A stretch of DNA of 44,723 bases. Origin: Reticulitermes lucifugus. Its lineage: Eukaryota; Arthropoda; Insecta; Blattodea; Rhinotermitidae. Shown one piece after another: positions 1-8,040 of this stretch (position 1 is its first letter; each line of letters begins with the position of its first letter). Below the pieces are notes generated by a model that saw only the letters and a list, made by a program, of their open reading frames with translations, did not search any database and was not told where the DNA came from. The position numbers and the translations under genes are program-made. The DNA lies in the NCBI GenBank assembly GCA_026260175.1, contig JAKCWW010000186.1, positions 72,450 to 117,172 of the forward strand, in the 5' to 3' direction.

Positions 1-112
1 AACACTCACAAGAGACAGACATCCATGCCCTAGGCGGGATTCGAACCTACAATCCTAGCAAGCTAGCGGCCGTAGACCCATGCCTTAGACCGCGCGGCCA
101 CTGGGATCTGCC
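1..112 (-). mobile_element. SINE-A fragment, tRNA-derived head
   Basis: Reverse-oriented 5' part of a tRNA-derived SINE, cut by the window start. Read on the minus strand it has an A-box-like region at about 105-86 and a B box at 47-36 (plus strand gggattcgaacc), the two internal RNA polymerase III promoter blocks. The same arrangement and sequence recur at 21634-21902 and, on the plus strand, at 32824-33167. The body and tail lie outside the window. It is not a working tRNA gene: the flanks do not form an acceptor stem. Confidence 0.8.
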
Positions 113-1380
113 ATATGTAATTATAATAAAATTAAATAAATATAACGTTCTGATATATTAATTGCCGGATCCCAGACTCTTTAATAACTTATATAAAATC
201 GCATAAGTTTAAAAATTAGTTTATAGGGTCGTCCTTGCAGCGTTCTAAGTATCGGTAAACAGATGTAATTATGTTTATATTTATTGCGATTGTTCCATTC
301 TATTCCCGTGGCCCTGTGGCGTAATTCAGATGTAATTATACGAGAATTATGTGTTAACGGATATTTACAGGAATCAGCAAGCGTGGTGTCTTATTTTCTA
401 TCCTGTAGTGTGTGTATATTGCACTCGTGTTTCTTAGTTCCCTGGAACGATTATTATAATAATCGATAATAATCGACCCGGCGTGTGAGTCAGGTTACTC
501 CCAAGGGTATCATACAGTATAGTGAACTGGAATAACAAACGTACAATTTACTTCTTCCCTGTACGTTCGCTGAGTAGCCTCATTCAAAGAAAAAATCACA
601 GATTTCTATATCAGGTAAGTATCATTTTGACGATAACGTTTTCATAATGGTCAATGCGTGTATGGGTGGGTGGAGGGGATGGGAGAAACATCCCTTAACT
701 CTTATCGTCGACAAAGTAAGCGTATCAGCGAGCGTTGTCGAAATGCATGATCCCGTTGTATTACAATGTCGTGAGGAAAAATTTCTTGGTGTGGTGTTCT
801 GTTCTGATGGTCTGTGTTCTCAGAAGACAGTGTTTTATTTGAGGCAGTGTATAACATCACATCATTAAGCACAAGGTATATAACACGGGAAGTAAACCGA
901 GCCACAAAGTTCTTTAAGTCTTGCTTGAAGAATCAGGTGCTTTAGATGTTCACCTTATTTCGATGGGAATTATTCCTGGTAAGAAACATTATTATTTTAT
1001 TCTGGTTGTTTAGTTCCTGAACACTGTCTAAATGCGTAATTGATAACGATGACAAGGTTACGCACAAAAAAATTATAATCTAAGACTTGTAAGGAAGACA
1101 AACCTTATGAAATATAAGGTTTACTCCCACTGTTTTGTTTTTGTTTCTTATAATATTTGTATAGCCGCAGAAGGAAAGAATTCTAAGAGAAAAAATAATT
1201 AAATGGGTTTACGCTCATTATAATATTTCTAGCAGTTCATGGAGTGATGAAGTTGAACCCACTAAATTTTACCATAAAAACAAATTATGTTCGTACCAGT
1301 CATTTATAAACTTTCTCCTGACAAGAACTGCTACCTAGAATATCATTTGTGTCTTCCTACATGAATAACGTTGTGCGCAC
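113..1380. other. No recognised gene; AT-rich spacer
   Basis: AT-rich sequence with only short open frames (61-73 codons), which are expected by chance. A perfect 18-bp palindrome lies at 448-465 (cgattattataataatcg) and is partly repeated just after it. I see no repeat family or RNA gene that I recognise. Confidence 0.5.
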
Positions 1381-1385
1381 GCTCC

Positions 1386-1440
1386 CGCGCGTGTTTGTGT
1401 GCGTGTGTGTGTATTTGTGTGTGAGCGCGCGCGTGCGTGC
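1386..1440. repeat. GT/CG alternating tract
   Basis: Imperfect alternating purine-pyrimidine DNA (GT, CG and GC steps), with GCGCGCG near its right end. A second, shorter tract at 1549-1570 runs into short CAGTGT repeats up to about 1590. Such tracts are slippage-prone microsatellites and can adopt left-handed DNA. Confidence 0.8.
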
Positions 1441-1791
1441 CTTCTGCGTGCTTGTATGTGAGTGAAGGGGAATGTTGCGCTTTGCAAAATTAACATTAAA
1501 AATCTCTTAGATTCAAACGCTTGTTTACTTACTTATTTAGTTAATATTGCGTGCGTGCGTGTGTGTGTGTCAGTTTCAGTGTCAGTGTCATGGACACTCT
1601 TGACCTTTACAGAACTGACATTAAGAATCCATCGTGCTAAAATTTTTAACTGATTTACTTTTTTGTTTCTGTGTGCAGTTATAGAAGCGGATTTTGTTGC
1701 AAAATATTGTTATTGTATTAGCAAACGGCTCTCCAAGAGTTTCTTTATTAAGCTAAAGCTCGACATCACATTATCGAAAACGTTTTATTTA

Positions 1792-1873
1792 TACAGAGTG
1801 GCGCAGAAATCACTTGACACGGTCTTAGTGTTGTTAAACATTGAGTGTCAAGTGACTCTTGCGCCACCATGTA
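1792..1873. mobile_element. TA-flanked inverted-repeat element (MITE-like remnant)
   Basis: Two 27-bp inverted arms, 1794-1820 and 1845-1871, separated by only 24 bp and flanked on both sides by TA (1792-1793 and 1872-1873). The inner 23 bp of each arm (gtggcgcag... against ...tgcgccac) match at 20 of 23 positions. A TA target duplication with terminal inverted repeats is the signature of the Tc1/mariner superfamily, so this looks like a minimal non-autonomous element or a fused pair of ends. There is no transposase. A structured RNA hairpin is the alternative. Confidence 0.6.
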
Positions 1874-1920
1874 TACGGTTTATCGGTATTTACTACACCA
1901 TCCACATGTCTGGCCTTCGC

Positions 1921-2066
1921 ACGAGAAGGTATCGAATCTCTTCTTGCGCACACCTTCGTCGGATAACAGACCTCCACTTGAGAGGTTTGAACCCTGTACC
2001 TTCCACGTACACAACACGAATGTTAACCATTGAGCCGAGACTGTCGGCCTGTAGGCTTCTGAGGCC
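1921..2066 (-). mobile_element. SINE-E, tRNA-derived head
   Basis: On the minus strand there is an A-box-like sequence at about 2038-2021 (TCGGCTCAATGGTTAACA) followed by a B box at about 1996-1982 (AGGGTTCAAACCTC). Spacing and order fit a tRNA-derived polymerase III promoter. The element follows the TA-flanked inverted repeat closely. No second copy exists in this window and I see no clear target duplication, so the borders are approximate. Open frames across this stretch are shadows. Confidence 0.65.
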
Positions 2067-2481
2067 TACGTTACAAGATACAGTGAGATGGACAAGAGAT
2101 GCAGCATGCGTTGGAGAGATGAGAAGTTCGTGCAGTATGTCCGTCTGACAACCTGAAGAGAAGACGTGTATGAGAGAGTGATATTAAAACAGATCATGAA
2201 TAAATAGGACCTGGCTGGATTTATCTGGCCCTGAACAGGGTTCAGTGGCGTGTAACAAACCTTCGGCATACAGAAAAGGTGGGGAATTCATTGCCTTTGA
2301 AGTAGGACTATGTTCCATGGTGACAGGTAATCGTTGCAATTATCCGATCACAGTGGACCTATGATAAATGCGACAAGTGATTCATCAGAGAAGAAGTCCT
2401 GTAAAATGTGTAAGGATACTTGGTTTCTGAAATAATGCTAAGAACAGGTGTCTAAGTCGTAAAAACACGACAACTACGACA

Positions 2482-2515
2482 GTAATAATAATAATAATAA
2501 TGATTATTATTATTG
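2482..2515. repeat. TAA/TTA microsatellite
   Basis: About six TAA units followed immediately by several TTA units, so the tract is partly self-complementary. It directly precedes a LINE tail. Because similar TAA runs terminate the other tail (3921-3951), it may be the relic 3' end of an older insertion. Confidence 0.8.
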
Positions 2516-2523
2516 TTACTATT

Positions 2524-2925
2524 ATAAAGAGACACGATAGAGTGTGTGTTCAGCTACACTTTATCATATGCAAGGAAGTTGGCGTAAAATTAGACAATGA
2601 AGTCTCGTATAAGCATCTACCAAAATTTGTAGAAACAAGTAATTAAGGTAATATAATGGAATCAACAAGTGCAAACCGACAGGACCATCCCTAACAATAA
2701 ACTGGACATCATAATCCGTGATAATGGAAAAGGGACACGTATGTTAATATATGTTGCAATCTCAGGAGACAGAAATTTGGTACAGAAAGAAGCAGAGAAG
2801 TTTCTAAGATATAAAGAACTTAACAGTAGAAATACAGCACATGTGGAAAGAAAAACTCAAAAGTGATACCAGTAATAACAGGGGCAACTGGAACCATCTC
2901 AGACTCATTCAGAAACTTCACGTTG
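2524..2925 (+). mobile_element. LINE 3' coding remnant, copy 1 (frameshifted)
   Basis: Broken C-terminal part of a non-LTR retrotransposon ORF. Readable pieces in successive frames include KRHDRVCVQLHFIICKEVGV (about 2527-2586), then DRTIPNNKLDIIIRDNGKGT and ISGDRNLVQKEAEKFLRYKE (within 2669-2863), then VIPVITGATGTI (about 2853-2890). The second copy at 3521-3951 repeats the order IIIK/RDN, DRN, QKEAEK, YK, IPVI.GAT in the same strand. I recall this tail from insect LINE proteins; I did not search. At least two frame changes and a missing 5' part make it non-functional. Confidence 0.7.
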
Positions 2926-2967
2926 TTCATTCCGTGCCTTATAATCAGTAAGCTACAATAATCAACC

Positions 2968-3075
2968 TACAAATTGCACACAATTTGTAATTTATAACAG
3001 ATTCCACACTTAAGTTCAATATACAAATTGCACACAATTTGTCATTTATAACAGATTCCACACTTAAGTTCAACA
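2968..3075. repeat. Two-copy 54-bp tandem duplication
   Basis: Units 2968-3021 and 3022-3075 differ at two positions (52 of 54 identical by eye). Each unit contains a small inverted repeat (acaaattg...caatttgt). The low divergence suggests a recent duplication. It lies between the two LINE tails. Confidence 0.9.
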
Positions 3076-3474
3076 TTTAAACAGTATTGCTCAAACAATT
3101 GGTTATATAAGACAATAGCATAGCCGGTACCAAGTGTAATCAAATTAATTGCAAATAAATAAACAAATTTAAAACCACAATTCACACGAAACGTCAGTGA
3201 CCGAACTGCAGTGTAAAATATGTTTAAGAGTTCTGATTTACTCAGTAAAAATATCTGCCTCCAAAAAAATCTTTAATCAAAAGAGACTTACCACTGAATA
3301 TACGTACCACTATCTCTACTGATGGCATTAGCCGCCGAAGCGCATCTAGCGGAAGGATAATTGTGACATTTATGGTCAACGTTACACACAGTAAAATCTC
3401 TGAGATTTCTATTCGACACACGAAGATCGATAGTTTATAAAAGGGCAGGGCAAGGCTTTGAATCATTGTAGGCC
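3076..3474. other. No recognised gene
   Basis: AT-rich spacer between the 54-bp duplication and the second LINE tail. A 122-codon minus-strand frame over its right part is rich in Ile, Phe and Leu, as expected of AT-rich DNA, and has no motif that I recognise. Confidence 0.45.
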
Positions 3475-3524
3475 TAATAATACTAATAATACAAATACTA
3501 CTTCTGCTAATAATAATAATAATA
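3475..3524. repeat. TAA-rich microsatellite upstream of LINE tail
   Basis: Degenerate TAA/TAC repeat immediately before the readable part of LINE copy 2. Together with the run at 3921-3951 it brackets that copy on both sides. It may be the tail of a preceding insertion or slippage at the junction. Confidence 0.7.
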
Positions 3525-3919
3525 GACCAGCTATAATAATTAAAAACAAAAAAGAAAAAACATGCATACTGACAGATGTGCCAATACCAGCGGACAGAAA
3601 TATCACGCAAAAGGAAGCAGAAAAGAAACTAAAATACAAGAGTTTATGTATAGAGATACAACGAATGTGGAACATGAAATGTGTGATTATACCGGTAATA
3701 AATGGAGCAACATGAATATTAATAAGAGGTTTAAAGAAAAATTTGGACGCCGTACCAGGAAAACATTCAAAAGATTCACTGCATAAGACAGCTACACTTG
3801 GAACATCACACATAATACGGAAAGTACTGCAGCCTGAAACCTGAAGCCTGAGAGGTGGGGATCGCCGTTGGTTTAAGAGCAGTACCAGGATGAAAAGGCC
3901 TGGGACAAGAGACAGCGAC

Positions 3920-3920
<1 letters not shown>
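3521..3920 (+). mobile_element. LINE 3' coding remnant, copy 2
   Basis: Same tail as copy 1 and better preserved. One frame reads IPADRNITQKEAEKKLKYKS and IEIQRMWNMKCVIIPVINGA (about 3580-3714). After a frame change come pieces such as FKEKFGRRTRKTFKRF and, in another frame, TSHIIRKVLQPE (about 3800-3838), followed by DEKAWDKRQR. It ends in a TAA run, as expected for LINE families with simple-repeat 3' ends. It is truncated at the 5' side. An 85-codon frame at 3458-3715 belongs to this remnant, and frames on the other strand are shadows. Confidence 0.75.

Positions 3921-3951
<31 letters not shown>
3921..3951 (+). repeat. TAA run, 3' tail of LINE copy 2
   Basis: About ten TAA units directly after the readable LINE coding tail. 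The position fits a simple-repeat tail made by target-primed reverse transcription. Confidence 0.85.
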
Positions 3952-3952
<1 letters not shown>

Positions 3953-4373
3953 GAAATGACGATTTGAGGTCATCATAATCAAAGTATATTACAAGAAATT
4001 TCCCTGCATTCGACTAGATAGCTGTACAAGTTCTTATGGTGGATGTTAGATGGTGTTAGCGTTGCGTTCTCGTGTAGTGATCGATTTTGTGGTATGAATG
4101 AACGGGGGCGCACTGCTAAGCGACCCGTATAACTGGTCAAAAGTTACACACAAATTTCGTAACATTACGCAATCCTGAAATCATTCCAGTCTCTTAGTAC
4201 TACTTACAACTGATATAGCTCAGGTGTTCTCCCAGTTAAACACACGAATATATTAGCTCTGAATGTGCACCAAATAAAGCAAAGAATACGGGGACGAGTG
4301 TGTTGATGCTAACTTGTCGAATTGGTGGGTCATGATTAGCGAGTCTTCCATGTATTCAGTTCTCGGTGTGACA
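3952..4373. other. No recognised gene
   Basis: Unique-looking spacer between the LINE tail and the 33-bp minisatellite. I see no coding frame of note and no repeat that I recognise. Confidence 0.45.
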
Positions 4374-4631
4374 ATGGTACTGACATGCACAGAAAACGGT
4401 AAGACATTGGTACTGACATGCGCAGAAAACGGTGAGACAATGGTACTGACATGCACAGAAAACGGTGAGAAAATGGTACTGGCATGCACAGAAAACGGTG
4501 AGACATTGGTACTGACATGTACAGAAAACGGTGGGTCAATGGTACTGACATGCACAGAAAACGGTGAGACAGTGTGGTACTGACATGCGCAGAAAACGGT
4601 GAGACAATGATACTGACATGCACAGAAAACG
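4374..4631. repeat. 33-bp minisatellite, about 7.8 copies
   Basis: Units start at 4374, 4407, 4440, 4473, 4506 and 4539. A 35-bp unit follows at 4572-4606 and a partial unit at 4607-4631. The core is tactgacatgcacagaaaac. Because 33 is a multiple of three and the unit lacks stops in several frames, it stays open on the plus strand (repeated VLTCTENGE) and in two minus frames. This creates the longest open frame of the window (191 codons). The extra 2 bp in unit seven break the plus frame. I read it as a non-coding satellite. Confidence 0.9.
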
Positions 4632-5232
4632 CCTTGTGTCTTAAAACAAGTACACGGACTATGTCCGTACCTTCTCTGCACCCCCTCCCCCTGCCCCCAA
4701 GGAGATAGGCATGAATGGAAGCTTCTAACGTGCCGTAAAGAACATCGACGTGTCGTGGGATCGTCCACGTAATTCTCTGCGGCGTGCATATGTAGCGGAT
4801 TGATTCTGGCATTATTGACGCTTTTCATTCAGTTGCATAGGCCTGTGAATGATGAAGTGGTGAGGAATTGGAAGAAGCGATCACAGTTCCCGTATAAAGC
4901 ATTGTGCCACCATCTGTCTGAAGGAACTGATGAAAACGACGTCTACCGTCACAATCAGTCAAGGAAGTCGGTATTCAGAGTGGTGCTGGAACCCGGAAAC
5001 AGTCGGGAATTGTATTCACTCAACAGGAAAGCTCGTTATATGTGTAGTTGACACTTATTGAAACAAGGCTGAGACATTTTGGAGATCTGAGTGCGAAGGA
5101 TGAGAACCAGTGAATTAGTGGCTATTAACCAGGACTGTGGTAACAAAATCCGCGAAGTCCAGAGCTTTTAGTTCCACAGCGCGCCATTTGGCACTAATAT
5201 GAACTAGTTCTTCGACATCCCCCCTCCCCCAA
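4632..5232. other. No recognised gene; 83-codon plus frame
   Basis: Contains a plus-strand frame at 4800-5051 that is rich in charged residues (for example VVRNWKKRSQFPYK). I do not recognise it and see no second copy or clear splice sites. It could be a decayed repeat or a chance frame. Confidence 0.4.
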
Positions 5233-5415
5233 CCCCACAATCTGTCATCCTAAGATCTGTTTCAATGACCGTCACAATTTCTCTCGCTAAGATCTGTTTA
5301 AATGACCGTCACATTCCACCTGTCTAAGATCTGCTTAAATGTGCGCCACAATCTACCTTCTTAAGAGCCATTTAAAGGACCGTCAAAATGTCTCCGTTTC
5401 AGATCCTCTCAGCTC
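5233..5415. repeat. Decayed 37-bp tandem repeat
   Basis: Units start at 5251, 5288, 5325 and 5362, with partial units on both sides. The core is taagatctgtttaaatgacc. Units differ at many positions, so this is an old array. The period is exactly 37 across all four units. Confidence 0.75.
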
Positions 5416-5547
5416 ATTCCTTCACAATAACAGTTTCCAGAATGTTTACCAACTAAACTGTATATGCGTTTCTTCAATGGCCTCATTACCAGTCTAACGT
5501 ATCATTGTAGATTTCAGTAGCTGAATGTTCTAAACTAACTCCATGTC

Positions 5548-5836
5548 TTTTTTTGTGGTGAAGGGCCCCACAGCAGACACTACAGAAGCACCGCAGCCTT
5601 GAGGCTTATTGTGCAACCCTGTGATGAAGATCATTAATTTTTTCCATTTTGCAAGTACGAGTAATGGAGCACAGGAGGAATATAACTGACAGGGAAAAAC
5701 CGAAGTACTCGGGGGGGGGGAAACCTGTCCCAGTGTCACTCTGTCTACCACAAATCCCACATGGACTGACCCGGGATCGAACCTGGGCCTCCGCGGTGAG
5801 GGGCCGGGCCTAACCGTCTGAGCCATGGCACGGCCA
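5548..5836 (-). mobile_element. SINE-B, full-length, minus strand
   Basis: The tRNA-like head reads on the minus strand with an A box at about 5828-5811 (CCATGGCTCAGACGGTTA) and a B box at 5787-5771. The body matches the plus-strand copies at 6728 and 9869. It has a short T-rich (A-rich on the minus strand) end at 5548-5555. Flanking 11-bp repeats at 5537-5547 and 5837-5847 (aactccatgtc and aactccacgtc) differ at one base and are the target duplication. A nine-G run lies inside the body near 5710. Confidence 0.85.
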
Positions 5837-5847
5837 AACTCCACGTC

Positions 5848-6717
5848 AAGTATGCTAATATTGTAACGTATTCGCTTACGTTTCCTATTTAAACCTAATT
5901 ATTTAAATAATTTATTTTAGTCGACTGTAATTGTGTTCTTATCTAAACACAAGAAACCATATTTATGCTATAGCTAATTTCTTCTCTGAATGTCAGTCAC
6001 GTTCAGTACACGGAAGCCCACCTAAAATGTAGAGGCGCATTTTCAATTTTTATATACCGAAGCTGTAGAGACACACAGATAGGTCTTCAATTACAACTGT
6101 TTTTGTATACAATATCTTGTATTGCCCAAAACGTGCAACATGTTTCGTCTCTTTCATAAAGCCATCATCAGGCACAGGCACAAAAATATTAGAGAAAGCA
6201 AGCACTTTATATATCTGTTTATTTGTCTAGTCACTCATCATAATGGAATGTCTCACCGTAAGGAAGTTGTAGAATTTCTGGATGGAGAATCTGCCCTTTT
6301 CAAGGCGTATGCTATCACAACACACGGATACGCTAAAGTAACTGCAATTGGTAACGCCCCTGGCTTAGTACAAACACGCCCTTCAAACCTGCACAGCCGC
6401 CAGGATCGGATGTTTTATTAGTGGTGAATGATAGACAGTATAGTAACACACGATAGGCATATATAATGTGATATTCAAATGGGTTCCAATTTTGTCTATT
6501 CAATAGTATGAAAATGACTATGCAGGTATAGTTGTACGAGGTATATTATTTTGTTTTCTTTCTATTTGCCCACAGGGCTATAGAGAGCCCCAGAAATACA
6601 ATTAAAACACCCGCAGTCTCATAATAACATTCACCTTAGCATGGTTGTGCACTTTGCTTCCTAGCAGTGCTGTTACATCAAAGACCAGTCTCAACACAAT
6701 TAGCAGCTGACGTATTT
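5848..6717. other. No recognised gene; one stem-loop module
   Basis: AT-rich spacer. A 99-codon plus frame at 6122-6421 overlaps the repeat-like module at 6136-6172 and is not recognisable. Otherwise I see nothing. Confidence 0.4.
6136..6172 (-). repeat. CTGATGA...GAAAC module
   Basis: On the minus strand it reads CCTGATGATGG, a partly paired GGCTTT/AAAG segment, then GACGAAACATGTTG. Similar modules occur at 15431-15468, 20569-20603, 35721-35752 and, decayed, near 7888 and 34.6-34.8 kb. The CTGANGA and GAAA blocks resemble the hammerhead ribozyme core found in some Penelope-like and retrozyme repeats, but I cannot complete a three-helix fold here. Confidence 0.4.
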
Positions 6718-6727
6718 AAATACCAGA

Positions 6728-6969
6728 TGGGCCGTGCCATAGCTCAGGCGGAGGCCCGGGTTCGATCCCGGGTCAGTCCATGTAGGATTTGTGGTGGACA
6801 AAGTGGCACTGGGACAGGTTTTTCCTCCGAGTACTTCGGTTTTCCCCTGTCAATATCATTCCACCGTGCTCCATTACACGAAAAACTAATCATCTTCATC
6901 ACACGGTTGCACCATAAGCCTCAAGGCTGCGGTGCTTCCGTAGCATCTGCTGCGGGGTTTTTCACAAAA
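6728..6969 (+). mobile_element. SINE-B with deletion between promoter boxes
   Basis: The head starts at gccgtgccatagctcaggcg and has a perfect B box at 6758-6772. The body is shared with the copies at 5548 and 9869. Flanking 10-bp repeats aaataccaga (6718-6727 and 6970-6979) are the target duplication. Compared with the copy at 9869, about 24 bp between the A and B boxes are missing, bounded by the short repeat GCGG. The shortened spacing may affect polymerase III promoter function. Confidence 0.87.
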
Positions 6970-6979
6970 AAATACCAGA

Positions 6980-7880
6980 CTTATAAAAACTTCAACATGG
7001 AGCTTACAAGATTGTCTTCTGTTCATTTTTTCGACATCTCGTATATACTTCTCTCATGTTCATCGTGCTTGCTACATGTACTTCTCATCTTGTGCTAATA
7101 GATTAATGTGTTGTGAAAAATAATCCGGCATGGATTTGGCAGAAGCAATAGTTGAGGTAAAGGAATTTGATCAAAGAAAGCACGGTGTTTTTTAAGAAAG
7201 ATGGACGTATCTCATTCCGTGTAACAAAAATGCTCCGAAAACAATCCTTAGAGCTTCACTCTTTAATACATGTGATCTTGTTCGTTAGATGTACGTAATA
7301 TAGATCACTAGTCAGCGTAGGTACAGGAATGCTGCCTACACCAGCGCATTGCTGTCTCAGCAACATGATCACGAATAATCGAAATTCTAATACCCTGCAT
7401 AACAATGACATTATACACACAATTGCTACTGGTCTTGCACAACATCAAACACAGAACTGAATTTAGGGCACAAGACAAATCGTGGCACAGCAAGTCGATT
7501 ATGATTTCATTTCTTGTATATAGGCCTACATGTATAGTGAGATTTAGGAGAGAAAGTTGTATCTCTGACATACTGTTGGTATCCTAATGACAAAATATAT
7601 TTGCACCCACAACATAGAAGTCAGCATTATTTCAATATGAGTGTATAACTGCAGGATAAGAAATTATAACTTTATATTTCGGCAATAAAACTCGAGTTTG
7701 AACGTTTGTAGGTGATATGCACAGATATATCAATGACATGCTAACTCAATGGAGATGTCTTTTAAAAAAGCTAAGTGACAAAAACTACCTCTCGATTTTG
7801 ATGAAAAGAAATGTTTATGTTGTTTTTTTAAAGAGCCTACCACTGGATTTTTTCTTAGACAAATCTATTGGACGTTGGAA
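6980..7880. other. No recognised gene
   Basis: AT-rich spacer with only short chance frames on both strands. I see no repeat that I can place. Confidence 0.45.
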
Positions 7881-8040
7881 ATTCCGCCCTTGAAGACGAA
7901 ACAAATATGCTGTCTCGAAACGTCGGGCACCAATCACCCATTAACGCTGTGCCACATCCCAGTGAAACGGAAGCTTCAAACGCACCGCTGCAAAAGCCGA
8001 AAACCTCGCATAGACGAATACAATCCAAGTTCTTACATCC
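7881..8040 (+). repeat. Dispersed repeat with TGAAGA...CGAAACGTCGG core
   Basis: The segment begins ccttgaagacgaaac, has tgtctcgaaacgtcggg at 7911-7927, and continues about 100 bp with a readable translation (ALEDETNMLSRNVG, then ETEASNAPLQKPK). The same core order with different flanks occurs at 15429-15560 and 34700-34803. I recall translations like this from interspersed repeats in cockroach genomes. The overlapping 69- and 74-codon frames are not genes. Confidence 0.5.

Noticed and set aside
1792..1873. Inverted repeat as a microRNA precursor
   Set aside because: The hairpin shape would fit, but TA duplications directly outside the arms point to a transposon end pair. There is no other evidence for processing.
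4253..4828. 191-codon minus-strand open frame as a gene
   Set aside because: It runs through the 33-bp minisatellite, which lacks stops in several frames. Overlapping frames on both strands are equally open, and the peptide is only the repeat.
6136..6172. A complete hammerhead ribozyme
   Set aside because: The CTGATGA and GAAA blocks are present, but helix II is imperfect, and I could not place helix III with a cleavage site. Only the resemblance is reported.
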